From: Chloroflexi bacterium UBA6077
Lineage (GTDB): Bacteria; Chloroflexota; UBA6077
Direction of reading: 5' to 3'
Assembly (NCBI GenBank): GCA_002436065.1
Contig: DIXP01000109.1
Span: 1-21,191 of the forward strand
Length of the DNA stretch: 21,191 nt
In this document: one piece after another, positions 7,748 to 16,700 of the stretch
Numbering within the stretch: position 1 is the first letter of the stretch
Layout: each line of letters opens with the position of its first letter
Position numbers and translations under genes: made by a program
Notes under the pieces: model-generated
Told to the model about the DNA's origin: nothing
Databases searched by the model: none
What the model saw: only the letters and a program-made list of their open reading frames with translations

Positions 7748-8323
7748 ATGGATGAGAGACCGGTGAGTCCTGGAGCCCAACTGTGGCCTGCCGGGGTGCG
7801 GCTCCGGCTGTGGGGGCCCACTCTTTGGGCGGCCGCCGTCCTGGCTGTCGCCTTCTACTTTTTTCTATTGACCAACGACATCCAGTACGCACAACGACCT
7901 GGAAGGCTAGGGCCAGTATTCTGGCCTCGAGTCATCTTGGTGCTGCTGATGGTAACAGCAGCCTTCGACTGTCTGATGGAAGCGCGAAAGGCTATGCAAA
8001 GAGGCCTTCAGTTGCAGCATCCCACAATGGCCAGCGGGGAGAAGAGAATGCTATGGTTAATGATTCTGGGGTTGGTGCTAACCCTAGCATATCTCAGCCT
8101 TACGACGCTCATGGGGTTCCCAATCGCCAATGCCCTCTTCATGTTCACCTTCATGCTGCTCGGGGGCTTCCATAGGCCACTCACGGCATCTCTAATCGCT
8201 GTCACGGGAACAGTCAGCCTTGTAGTGCTGTTCGTGAGAGTCGTGTACGTCTCGCTTCCTCTGGGTATTGGCCCTTTTCAGGATCTTACCCTGCTGCTGT
8301 ATTCACTGCTGGGCATCGTGTGA
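7748..8323 (+). CDS. tctB: Tripartite tricarboxylate transporter small membrane subunit TctB
   Basis: This 191-aa protein has four predicted membrane segments (about residues 23-44, 58-76, 101-120 and 125-170, the last block probably two helices). It contains the GPVFWPRVI motif typical of TctB after the first helix. It forms the membrane complex with TctA that imports the TctC-bound acid using an ion gradient. I chose ATG 7748, 10 nt after GGAGG (7733-7737). A GTG at 7685 would add 21 residues without TctB character, though it has a weak GAGGT upstream. It lies 160 bp after tctC, an unusually wide gap within such an operon, and 12 bp before tctA. Confidence 0.85.
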   Translation: MDERPVSPGAQLWPAGVRLRLWGPTLWAAAVLAVAFYFFLLTNDIQYAQRPGRLGPVFWPRVILVLLMVTAAFDCLMEARKAMQRGLQLQHPTMASGEKRMLWLMILGLVLTLAYLSLTTLMGFPIANALFMFTFMLLGGFHRPLTASLIAVTGTVSLVVLFVRVVYVSLPLGIGPFQDLTLLLYSLLGIV

Positions 8324-8335
8324 GGTAGGACGATA

Positions 8336-9838
8336 GTGGAGCTAGTACAGAACCTAGGTCTCGGCTTTCTGAACTCGATGACGCCCGTGAATCTGGGCCT
8401 GATCTCTCTAGGGCTGATCATCGGATTAGTGGCTGGTGCCCTACCGGGGATCACCACGCTCATGGCTATCATCGTCATGCTACCATTCACCTACACCATG
8501 GACACCACCTCAGCTATCCTTCTCATGACGGCCTGTTACCACGGTGGGGTGTACGGTGGATCCATCACGGCCATACTGTTCAACATCCCCGGCGATCCCA
8601 TGAACGTCCCTACCCTCTGGGACGGCTACCCCATGGCCCGGAAGGGCCAAGTGGCGAGGGCCCTAGGCATAGCTACCATGACCTCGGTCATCGGCGGCGT
8701 ATTGAGCGCTGCGGTAATGACTTTTCTCAGCCCACCCTTCGCCAAGGTGGCCCTCAGCTTCTCAACACCTGAGTATTTTGCCATCGTCTTCTTTGGTCTC
8801 ACCAGTGTTACCGTACTTGGCACCACCTCCGTGCGTGGGGCCTTCATCTCGCTGTTCATTGGCTTGACGGTAGCTACTGTAGGTATCGACGAAGTGCATG
8901 GCTCCGAACGCTTCACTTTTGGCTCTCCTATTCTAAGAGACGGAATCGATTTCCTTGTGGTGATGATCGGCATCTACGCCATGGGCGAGGTGCTGGACAG
9001 GCTGGAACAACGCTTCCCTCTGGAGAGTCTGGCCACCATGGGCAAGGCTGCGGCCTCACTGCCGGGAGTGCGGGAACTGATGGGGATGCGCGGGCCAATC
9101 TTGCGCTCGTTCGGCATTGGAACCATTATCGGAGCGATTCCAGGGGCTGGGGCTGCCGTCGCGGCTTTTGTAGCCTACGGAGTAGAGAAGCAGTACACCG
9201 ACAGGGGCAAGCTATTTGGCACCGGAGTCCCTGAAGGCATCGCGGCACCGAACTGCGCAGCAAATGCGGCCACAGGCGGCGCCATGATACCGCTGCTGGT
9301 GTTGGGTATCCCCGGAAGCGGTGCTGCGGCCGTCATGCTCGGAGCCTTCCTGCTCCACGGCATCCAGCCTGGCCCGCAGATCTTCGAGACCAATACCGAG
9401 ATGGTCTACACTATCTTCGCGGCTCAGTTTGTAGCCAACGTTCTGATGCTGTTCTTTGCGTTGCTTTCTATCAGGGTCTTTGTGAAGGTGCTCTGCCTGC
9501 CGGAAGCGGTCCTTGCCTCGTTCATCTTAGTATTCTGCTTCATTGGGGCCTACGCACTGCGGAGCAACATGTCCGACGTTTGGATCATGGCTGGTTTCGG
9601 TATCGTGGGCTACCTGATGAGGAGGTTCGATTACCCGATCGCGCCCCTGGTGCTAGGGGTCATTCTCGGGCCTCTCACGGAATCGGCCTTCACCACCAGC
9701 ATGATACGGTACCAGAATGACTGGACAATCTTCTTTACCCGCCCTGTCAGCGGGGTCATGATGGCACTCTCCATCGCTGCGCTGCTTCTACCGCTCTGGA
9801 AGTCGATCTCCTCCTACCGAGAGATGAAGGGTGGGTGA
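8336..9838 (+). CDS. tctA: Tripartite tricarboxylate transporter large permease TctA
   Basis: This 500-aa polytopic membrane protein is the usual length for TctA. It shows the family's signatures: GLVAGALPGITTLMAI near residue 30, and GGVYGGSITAILFNIPG around residues 64-80, followed by MNVPTLWDGYPMARKG. The second half repeats the theme with GTIIGAIPGAGAAVAAFVAYG near residue 265 and a conserved LGIPGSGAAAVMLGAFLLHG near 325. The start is GTG 8336, with AGGTAGGA a few bases upstream. It is the translocation channel of the TctABC secondary transporter. It closes the cluster of radical SAM, tctC, tctB and tctA. Its stop codon is directly followed by the TSUP remnant, so the downstream boundary of this block looks like a recombination scar. 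Confidence 0.95.
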   Translation: MELVQNLGLGFLNSMTPVNLGLISLGLIIGLVAGALPGITTLMAIIVMLPFTYTMDTTSAILLMTACYHGGVYGGSITAILFNIPGDPMNVPTLWDGYPMARKGQVARALGIATMTSVIGGVLSAAVMTFLSPPFAKVALSFSTPEYFAIVFFGLTSVTVLGTTSVRGAFISLFIGLTVATVGIDEVHGSERFTFGSPILRDGIDFLVVMIGIYAMGEVLDRLEQRFPLESLATMGKAAASLPGVRELMGMRGPILRSFGIGTIIGAIPGAGAAVAAFVAYGVEKQYTDRGKLFGTGVPEGIAAPNCAANAATGGAMIPLLVLGIPGSGAAAVMLGAFLLHGIQPGPQIFETNTEMVYTIFAAQFVANVLMLFFALLSIRVFVKVLCLPEAVLASFILVFCFIGAYALRSNMSDVWIMAGFGIVGYLMRRFDYPIAPLVLGVILGPLTESAFTTSMIRYQNDWTIFFTRPVSGVMMALSIAALLLPLWKSISSYREMKGG

Positions 9839-9854
9839 TGTACTGCCGCGGAAG

Positions 9855-10209
9855 GAGACAGCAGGATGTGTCGCAGTCTGGGTCGGCTCTGGGCTCGTCT
9901 TGGGCTTCCTAAGCATGGGTGCCATCGGCTGGGTGCAGGAGGGCCTGCTGATGGTGGAAAGGATCAGCCTCGTCAGGGTCGCCCTGTCCGGGATGACCCT
10001 GACGAGGCTTAGCGTGACAATGCGCTTTGCCTAGGGTGGCCAACTCCACTTGAGGCTGCTTGCTAGCGTGGTAGTGGGGAATGTCGGCAGGAAGCTGTTT
10101 TGGAGTCAAGCTGACCGAACGTGCCCCCTGTTGGTGCATCGAGGCCCGTCTCTTCTCAGCCACCTTCATTACGGGTGTGATGCTGATCGCAGCACCGACT
10201 ACCAGGTAG
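9855..10209 (+). pseudogene. Decayed 3' half of a TSUP (TauE/SafE-like) permease gene
   Basis: Translation of this stretch matches residues 139-258 of the intact TSUP permease encoded at 11525-12301. Paired segments include GFLSMGAIGWVQEGLLM against GFLGIGAVPWVQTGLLM, GGQLHLRLLASVVVG against GGQLDIGILASVVLG, and GVKLTERAPCW against GAKLTNRAPIW. The end MLIAAP...TAG matches MLIVAP...TAG. Damage is clear: a 9-bp deletion near 9979, an in-frame TAG at 10032-10034, and a frameshift near 10085-10102. The N-terminal half is missing. Upstream homology fades at about 9855, only 17 bp after the tctA stop. DNA similarity is that of diverged paralogues, not a recent duplication. It should not produce a working transporter. 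Confidence 0.85.
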
Positions 10210-10216
10210 AAAACGC

Positions 10217-11077
10217 TCACCCCAGCGCCAGGGCTATCACCCCCGCCACCATCCCCCCGGCCGCCAGCACCCGGCGCCTCGAGTTCCCCTCGGACAGCAG
10301 TTTCGCCCCCATTACCGTGCCCACCAGGATGCTGATCTCCCTCGCCGGCGCTACGTAGCTGACCGGCGTGAACACCATGGCCGTCAGCACCAGGATGTAG
10401 GAGAGCGGATTCAGCACGGCAATGCCGATGGCATACCGGCGGTGGAGCTTCCACTCTCGCTTCACCTCTCCCCAATTGCGGGCGGCATAGGGGGCCACCA
10501 GCAAGCTGCGGGTGACGTTGGTGGACCAGTCCATCAGCAGAGGCGGGATCAGCAAAACGCTCACCGCCTGCTTGTCCCACAGGGTGTAGCTGGCGATGAT
10601 GGTACCCGTTAGGAGGCCAAAAACTACCCCGGCCCTTGCCGACGAGCTGGCTAGCGCCCCTGAACTGCCTGCCAGGGTGAAGACACTCACCCCGATCAGC
10701 AGCGCCCCTGCCAGGGCAATTGCCGAAGGACGCTCCCCAAAGAAGACGACTGCCGCTGCCGTGGAGAGCATCGGCCCCGTGCCTCGGGCAAGGGGATAGA
10801 CCAGGGAGAGATCACCCACCCTGTACCCGCGCTGGAGCACCAGATAGTAGCTGGTCTGCAGCACAGCGCTGCCAAGCACGAAGCCCAGTTGTAGGGGGCC
10901 AATGGAGGGCCTCTGGAGTAGGATCACGCCCAGCGCGAGGGGCGCATAGATCCCCGCCGCCAGGACGCCAAACAGCCAAACGAAAGCGGCTCCGCCGCCG
11001 GCCCGTTTGGCGAGGAGGTTCCAACTGGCGTGGACGATGGCAGCGGTGAGGATCAGGCCCAAGGCTAGTAGGCTCAT
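10217..11077 (-). CDS. EamA/DMT-superfamily transporter
   Basis: This 286-aa minus-strand protein has about ten hydrophobic segments in two homologous halves, the normal size and layout of EamA (drug/metabolite transporter) proteins. Characteristic parts are AAIVHASWNLLAKRAGG at the N-terminus, VGDLSLVYPLARGTGPML in the first half, and SYVAPAREISILVGTVMGAK with LLSEG near the C-terminus. Members export or import small metabolites such as amino acids; the substrate cannot be inferred. The ATG at 11077 gives the standard N-terminus, although the ribosome-binding site is weak. The gene is convergent with the TSUP remnant (8 bp apart) and divergent from the intact TSUP gene. The MITE-like element lies in the divergent gap. 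Confidence 0.9.
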   Translation of the reverse strand: MSLLALGLILTAAIVHASWNLLAKRAGGGAAFVWLFGVLAAGIYAPLALGVILLQRPSIGPLQLGFVLGSAVLQTSYYLVLQRGYRVGDLSLVYPLARGTGPMLSTAAAVVFFGERPSAIALAGALLIGVSVFTLAGSSGALASSSARAGVVFGLLTGTIIASYTLWDKQAVSVLLIPPLLMDWSTNVTRSLLVAPYAARNWGEVKREWKLHRRYAIGIAVLNPLSYILVLTAMVFTPVSYVAPAREISILVGTVMGAKLLSEGNSRRRVLAAGGMVAGVIALALG

Positions 11078-11166
11078 GACACCGAAGGATATCCCTGTGG
11101 AAGCACCTGGTCAACACCAGAAACCTGCTGGCTCAACGCGGCAAAGAAACAGCCTCGGCCCTGAAC

Positions 11167-11209
11167 GGCCGGGCTAACCACCTTAGCCTTACCGCAGGTT
11201 AGCCCGGCC
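11167..11209. repeat. Perfect 13-bp inverted repeat in the eamA/TSUP divergent region
   Basis: GGCCGGGCTAACC at 11167-11179 pairs perfectly with GGTTAGCCCGGCC at 11197-11209, leaving a 17-nt loop. The hairpin directly abuts, and its right arm overlaps, the outer arm of the MITE-like element beginning near 11202. It could belong to the element or act as an insulating terminator between the divergent genes. No U tract is present. Confidence 0.6.
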
Positions 11210-11220
11210 CTGATGGTCGC

Positions 11221-11402
11221 TAACAAATAAACCTGACAGTAGCCCGAGGAGGGCGAAGCTCCTGCCCGGGAGGGCGAAGCTCCTGCTGAGCCGTCCAGTA
11301 GGGGGAGCAGGCGACAGACTCCAACAGGTGGCTCGCCAGGAGGCTCGCCCTCCCGCAGTGTGGACACGCCTGTTAGCCATACCGTGTCAGCTTTATTTGT
11401 TA
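11221..11402. mobile_element. 182-bp MITE-like element with 18-bp terminal inverted repeats
   Basis: TAACAAATAAACCTGACA at 11221-11238 is matched by its reverse complement at 11385-11402 (17 of 18 positions). The flanks 11202-11220 and 11403-11421 also show weaker inverted similarity, so the true arms may be about 37 bp. The interior has no gene. It contains a direct repeat of GGAGGGCGAAGCTCCTGC (11248-11265 and 11269-11286). The last 55 bp (11348-11402) recur inverted at 21137-21191 with two mismatches, showing that this is a dispersed family. It is a non-autonomous repeat; no transposase is in the window. Confidence 0.75.
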
Positions 11403-11524
11403 AGGTTCATTACGGCCGAGGCATCACACAATACCGCGAAGAGCCAACCTGCGACCCCGGTGGATGCCTCTACGCCGATACTGCTATCATCTGCTTCTCC
11501 AGAACACTAATAGGAGGCTCTTTC

Positions 11525-12301
11525 TTGAATCCCGCCATCTGTGTGGTCATGTTCGCCCTCGGAGTCCCCCTGGGCTTCCTCGGTTTCGCCGGAGTGGCGC
11601 TAATCTCCGGCCTTCTGATCCTGGTCTTCCAGATACCTGTCCACCTCGCCTACGGAACCGCCCTCGGATCGGTCTTCGCCACGGTAGTCCTGGGAGGGTG
11701 GAGCCACTACCGCGAGGGAAACGTCGATCGCCTCGTCGCCACCGAGATCGCCCTGATCGGAACCCTCGGCGCATACGCCGGAGGCACCCTGGCCCTGGCC
11801 ACCAGCGCCAGCCTGCTGAAGCTGCTCACCGGCGCCGTGCTGCTGCTCAACGCCTTGGTTATGTACCTGCAACTGCGCGACCCCCGGTTCCACAAGATGG
11901 AGTCTGGAATCGCTCCCTCTTCACGAGACCCATGGAGGGAATCGCCCGGATACCTGGGGATCGGCATCGTCACCGGCTTCATGTCGGGGTTCCTGGGCAT
12001 CGGCGCCGTCCCATGGGTGCAGACGGGGCTGCTGATGCTGAAGAGGATCGATCTGAACAAGGTCATCGGAACGGCGCTATTCGGAGTGATCCTGACCAGC
12101 CTCAGCGGGGCGATTCGCTTCGCCCAGGGTGGACAGCTCGACATCGGCATTCTCGCCAGCGTTGTGCTGGGAATGTCGTCGGGAAGTTACCTCGGGGCCA
12201 AGCTAACCAATCGCGCACCCATATGGCTGGTGCACGCCGGGATGGTTGCCACCCCCCTCATCGGCGCCATCATGCTGATCGTCGCCCCGGTTCCCGAATA
12301 G
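11525..12301 (+). CDS. TSUP-family permease (TauE/SafE-like, DUF81)
   Basis: This 258-aa membrane protein belongs to the sulfite/sulfonate/organosulfur-type exporter family. It shows two related halves, each opening with a Gly-rich helix: GVPLGFLGFAGVALISGLL near residue 13 and GFMSGFLGIGAVPWVQTGLL near 150. About seven or eight hydrophobic segments can be drawn. I start at TTG 11525 because AGGAGG (11512-11517) is 7 nt upstream and the family N-terminus begins there; the open frame runs back to 11360 through the MITE end but lacks a matching site. TSUP members move anions such as sulfite, sulfoacetate or thiosulfate; the substrate here is unknown. A decayed paralogue lies at 9855-10209. The dus gene follows after 34 bp, probably cotranscribed. 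Confidence 0.88.
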   Translation: MNPAICVVMFALGVPLGFLGFAGVALISGLLILVFQIPVHLAYGTALGSVFATVVLGGWSHYREGNVDRLVATEIALIGTLGAYAGGTLALATSASLLKLLTGAVLLLNALVMYLQLRDPRFHKMESGIAPSSRDPWRESPGYLGIGIVTGFMSGFLGIGAVPWVQTGLLMLKRIDLNKVIGTALFGVILTSLSGAIRFAQGGQLDIGILASVVLGMSSGSYLGAKLTNRAPIWLVHAGMVATPLIGAIMLIVAPVPE

Positions 12302-12335
12302 AGCAATCCCTCTGTGCTATCATCAAGGCAGCACT

Positions 12336-13355
12336 ATGGCACTGGACACACCTCTCCAAACAAGGCAATACCTGTCGAGCATAGGCAGCGTGGCGCTCCC
12401 GACACCGATCCTGCTTGCTCCGATGGCCGGCTACTCCGACCTGCCCTTCCGGATGATCGTCCGAGAACTGGGCGGGCTTGGCCTCGCCTTCACAGAGATG
12501 CTGCACCCCCAGACCGTCCTGCAGGACCGGGGGAAGCGTAGCAGGGACATCATGGCCACCTCCCAAGAGGACCGGCCCCTGGGCCACCAGATCTACGGTC
12601 GCGATCCCCAACGGCTGGCCGAAACGGCCCGCCATCTGGAGGCCAACGGCGCGACCCTGATCGACCTGAACATGGGTTGCCCTGCCAAGGAGATCACGTC
12701 GGGTGGCGGCGGCTCCGCCCTGCTGCGCGACGGCGACCAGGCCCTTCGGGTGGCCGAGGCGGTGGTTAACGCCGTCTCCATCCCCGTCACGGTGAAGTTG
12801 CGGCTGGGCTGGGATGAAGGATCTCTGGTGGCCGTCGAACTGGCGCGGGGTCTGGAGGGGTTGGGCGTGGCCGCCCTAACCGTCCACGGCCGGACCCGCG
12901 CCCAGGGCTACGCCGGTGTGGTAAACCTGGAGGGTATCCGCCGGGTGGTGGAGGCGGTGGAGCGAATACCGGTGATCGGCAACGGCGACCTGCTCTCGCC
13001 GGAGGATGCCCTCAGGATGCTGAGGGAGACCGGCTGCCAGGGCCTCATGGTGGCCCGTGGAGTGATGCGCGACCCCTGGTTGATCCGGGACCTCTGGCGG
13101 GGACTGTGCGGGCTCCCGCCCCTGCCTCCCTCCACCCTGGCCGACCACTGGGACATCTTCCGCGCCCAGTTCGAGCGCATGGTGCTCCATTACGGTGAGA
13201 AAATGGCCCCGGTGCTGTTCCGCAAGTGGTTCCCCATGCGCGCGGAGCCCCTCGGCCTCACCCGCGAAGCGATGCTGCGCTTCCTCCGCATCACCAACCT
13301 CGCGGAGATGCGTCGCGCCCTCCGGAACCCACCTCCAGCCAACGCCATTTACTGA
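12336..13355 (+). CDS. dus: tRNA-dihydrouridine synthase (Dus family)
   Basis: This 339-aa flavoenzyme reduces specific uridines in tRNA to dihydrouridine, using FMN and NADPH. The family's signatures are all present. LLAPMAGYSDLPFR at residues 26-39 belongs to the FMN-binding barrel. LIDLNMGCPAKEI carries the catalytic Cys115. VTVKLRLGWDEG is the barrel strand with the conserved Lys and Arg, LTVHGRTRAQGY follows, and VIGNGDLLSPEDA with GLMVARGVMRDPW closes the phosphate-binding end. The C-terminal 90 residues form the helical tRNA-binding domain. Length and motifs are closest to bacterial DusB, but the subtype is not certain. The start ATG 12336 has only a weak AAGGCAG upstream. Confidence 0.95.
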   Translation: MALDTPLQTRQYLSSIGSVALPTPILLAPMAGYSDLPFRMIVRELGGLGLAFTEMLHPQTVLQDRGKRSRDIMATSQEDRPLGHQIYGRDPQRLAETARHLEANGATLIDLNMGCPAKEITSGGGGSALLRDGDQALRVAEAVVNAVSIPVTVKLRLGWDEGSLVAVELARGLEGLGVAALTVHGRTRAQGYAGVVNLEGIRRVVEAVERIPVIGNGDLLSPEDALRMLRETGCQGLMVARGVMRDPWLIRDLWRGLCGLPPLPPSTLADHWDIFRAQFERMVLHYGEKMAPVLFRKWFPMRAEPLGLTREAMLRFLRITNLAEMRRALRNPPPANAIY

Positions 13356-13384
13356 CCGCTGCACTGGGAGCTAAACGACGTATA

Positions 13385-13578
13385 GTAGGGGCGGTTCTCG
13401 AACCGCCCTCCCGGTGACATGCGACCAAGCGCTCCTCCCGAAGCCCACCCGTAGGGGCGACCGGCCGGTCTCCCCTACCAGGCACGCCGATACCGTTTAC
13501 CGATCTCTGCGCGGGAGGCTAGACGCAGTCACCATGCTCTCCCATGGAACGCATGGGCGGTTCGCGAACCGCCCCTAC
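13385..13578. repeat. Cluster of three REP-like palindromes
   Basis: Three GC-rich palindromes lie in the 442-bp gap between dus and the CheB/CheR gene. The first (13389-13408) is GGGCGGTTC-TC-GAACCGCCC. The second (13451-13478) is a 28-bp near-perfect palindrome beginning GTAGGGG and ending CCCCTAC, with a GACCGGCCGGTC core. The third (13555-13574) is the perfect GGGCGGTTCGCGAACCGCCC. The outer two share the same core, and all share the GTAGGGG/CCCCTAC edge on at least one side. Such units are typical dispersed intergenic repeats. The spacers (about 40-75 bp) are unlike each other. The rest of the gap (13580-13797) holds TGTATAGTATACT near 13645 but no clear promoter. Confidence 0.75.
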
Positions 13579-13797
13579 ACGAGGTTCGGGCAGCCATGCA
13601 GCACGAGGTTCAGTCTCCCATGCAGAGGGCAGTAGCAGCCGTATGTATAGTATACTTGCGGCGCTTGTGCGGTTATCCGTGGGAATGGGGGACAGGCTGG
13701 TCGACGGAGAAGGTGCTTGACACGCGTGGGTTAAGTAGACAGCACGCGCCGAAAGTGACGGTTAGCTCAAGGTTGGTCCACTCTACAACATCGGGAC

Positions 13798-16700
13798 GTG
13801 GACGTGGCGGCAAGGAAGCAAGGTAAAGCGAAGAAAGCGGAAGGGGCTCTGCCTTCGAGCGTGATCGATGTGCAGGAACCCCCTGAAAGAAGAGCCGCCA
13901 ACTTCCCCATCGTGGGCATCGGAGCGTCGGCCGGAGGGCTGGCGGCGTTTGAAGCCTTCTTCTCCGCCATGCCCGCAGACACCGATCCGGGCATGGCCTT
14001 CGTCCTGGTTCAGCACCTGGCCCCGGACCACAAGAGTCTCCTCTCCGACCTGATCAGTCGCTACACACGGATGCGGGTCCTGGAGGTTAAGGACGGGATG
14101 GAGGTGCGTCCCAACTGCGCCTACATCATCCCTCCCAATAGGGACATGGCCCTCCTGAACGGCTCGCTGCAGCTGCTTGAACCCGCCGCACCCCGTGGCC
14201 AGCGCCTGCCCATCGACTTCTTCTTCCGCTCCCTGGCCCAGGACCAGCACGAGCGTGCCATCTGCATCGTCCTCTCCGGCACCGGCAGCGACGGCACCCT
14301 GGGGGTGCGGGCGGTCAAGGGCGAGGGCGGCATGGTGATGGCGCAGACCCCCGAATCCACCGAATATGACGGCATGCCGCGTAGCGCCATCGCCACCGGT
14401 CTTATAGACTACGTGCTGCCGCCGGCTGAGATGCCTGCCCAACTCATCGCCTACGCCACCCGCGCCTTCGGGAGACCATACCTTCCGAGCTCTCCCTCTG
14501 TCCCCAGGGCCGAGGACGCGTTGAAAAAGGTCCTCATCCTGCTGCGCGGCCAGACCGGCCACGACTTCTCTCAGTACAAGCAGAATACCATCAACCGCCG
14601 TGTGGAGCGGCGCATGGCTGTCCACCAGATCGAGCGGCTGGACGGGTACCTGCGCTATCTGCAGCAGACCCCAGACGAGGTGGAGGCCCTCTTTCGCGAC
14701 CTCTTGATCGGCGTCACCAGCTTCTTCCGCGACCCGGACGCGTTCGCTGTGCTCCAGGAACAGGTCATCCCGCAGCTCTTCGCCGGTAAACAGGCGGGCG
14801 ACCTGGTGCGCACATGGGTGCCCGGCTGTTCCACCGGCGAGGAGGCATATTCCATCGCCATCTTGCTCCAGGAACAGTTGGAGGCGCTGAAGCAGGGTTT
14901 CAAGCTGCAGATCTTTGCCACCGACATCGACAGCCGGGCTATCGAACTGGCCCGCGCAGGCGTGTACCCGGTCAGCATCACCGCCGACGTCTCGCCGGAA
15001 CGATTGGCGCGCTTCTTCGTCCAGGAGGAGGGCGACACATCCTTCCGCATCCACAAGAGCACCCGCGACATGCTGATCTTTTCCCTGCAGGACGTGATCC
15101 AGGACCCGCCTTTTTCTAGACTAGACCTGGTGAGCTGCCGCAACGTGCTGATCTACATGGGCGCCGAGCTGCAGAAGAAGCTCATTCCCCTATTCCACTA
15201 TGCGTTGAACCCAGGCGGGTACCTGTTCCTGGGCTCCTCTGAGACCGCGGGCGAGTTCACGGACCTTTTTTCCACAGTGGATCGCAAGGCCAAGCTGTAC
15301 AAACGCAAAGAGAACGTTCATGCCACCTATCGCGCGCCGGTGGGACAGTTTCCCCCTCCTTTGGCGGGGGATGAAGCGGCAGCACATCCCTCAGGGAGGG
15401 CGCCGGGCCAACACAAGCTCCCACTGCGCGAATTGACCGAGCGCGCCCTGCTACAGGAGTTCGCGCCGGTCGGCGCGCTCATCGACGAGCATGGCAACAT
15501 CCTATATCTCCATGGCCGCACCGGCCGGTACCTGGAGCCTGCCCCCGGCGAGGCCGGTATGAACATCCTGAAGATGGCCCGCGAAGGGCTGCGGCGTGAC
15601 CTGGCGGCAGCCCTGCACAAAGCCGTGCCGCATAGGGAGACGGCGCGCCACCGGGGCCTCCGGGTCAAGACCAACGGCGCTTTCACCACTGTGAACCTGA
15701 CGGTCCGGCCGGTGTCCGATCCTCTGGACGCCGCCGGCACCCCTGGGCTATTTCTGGTCATCTTAGAGGACGCGCCGGACGTTACCCAGGAACAGCCTGA
15801 GAAGGCCGCACATGCCGGCGATACAGGCACGGACACGGACGCGCGCGTCGTAGCGCTCAAGCAGGAGCTTCGGGCCAAGGAGGAATCCCTTCAGACCACC
15901 AACGAGGAGCTGGAGACCTCTAACGAGGAGCTCAAGTCCTCCAACGAGGAGATGCAGTCCGTGAACGAGGAGATGCAGTCCACCAACGAGGAGCTGGAGA
16001 CATCCAAGGAGGAACTGCAGTCGGTCAACGAGGAGCTGGCCACGGTCAACGCCGAGTTGCAGACCAAGGTGGCCGATCTGTCGCGTGCCAACAACGACAT
16101 GATCAACTTGCTGTCCGGCACCGGCATAGGGACCATTTTTGTGGACCTCGCCCTGCGCATCCAACGCTTCACCCCGACCGTCACCCAGATAGTCAACCTG
16201 ATCCCCACCGATGTGGGCCGGCCCCTGGCCCACATCGTCTCCAACCTGGAGGGCTATGATCGCCTTATTCCGGACGTACAGGGGGTGCTGGATAGCCTGG
16301 TGCCCAGAGAGGTAGAGGTCCAGATCAAGACAGGCGCCTGGTTTCTGCTGCGCATCCGACCATATCGCACCCTGGAAAACGTGATCGAGGGCGTGGTGAT
16401 CACCTTCACTGATGTGACCGAGCAGAGGCAGGCGCGGGCGGCGCTGCGGGAATCCGCTGCCGAGCGCCGCCTTGCCGTGGTCGTGCGAGACGCCTACGAC
16501 GCCATTACCGTGCAAGACCTCGAGGGTCGCATCCTGGCCTGGAATCCAGGGGCGGAGAGGCTGTATGGGTGGACCGAAGCCGAGGCGTTGGCGATGAACG
16601 TTCGCGACCTGATCCCCGAAGACCAGCGGGAAAAGGCAATGGCCGCAGTCCTGCGATTGAGTCGAGCCAAGGTCCTGGAGCCGTACCACATGCAACGGAT

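Noticed and set aside
9831..10034. Separate 67-aa gene after tctA
   Set aside because: Its sequence is part of the TSUP remnant; it overlaps the end of tctA, and the homology continues past its stop into another frame.
10032..10034. Recoding of the stop inside the TSUP remnant, by analogy with the rhodanese
   Set aside because: The codon is TAG, not TGA, and the copy also has a deletion, a frameshift and no 5' half, so decay explains it.
11464..12384. 306-codon plus-strand frame overlapping the TSUP gene
   Set aside because: It is Arg/Pro/His-rich and hydrophilic, whereas the alternative frame gives a coherent membrane permease with a good ribosome-binding site.
13385..13578. CRISPR array suggested by the repeated palindromes
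   Set aside because: Only three units, of unequal sequence and spacing, themselves palindromic, without similar-length spacers or cas genes.
13596..13826. Small plus-strand gene just before the CheB-CheR gene
   Set aside because: It overlaps the start of the large gene, is low in hydrophobic core residues, and has no motif or ribosome-binding site.
13783..15054. 423-codon minus-strand frame opposite the CheB-CheR domains
   Set aside because: No recognisable motif; it mirrors codon bias of the real gene on the plus strand.
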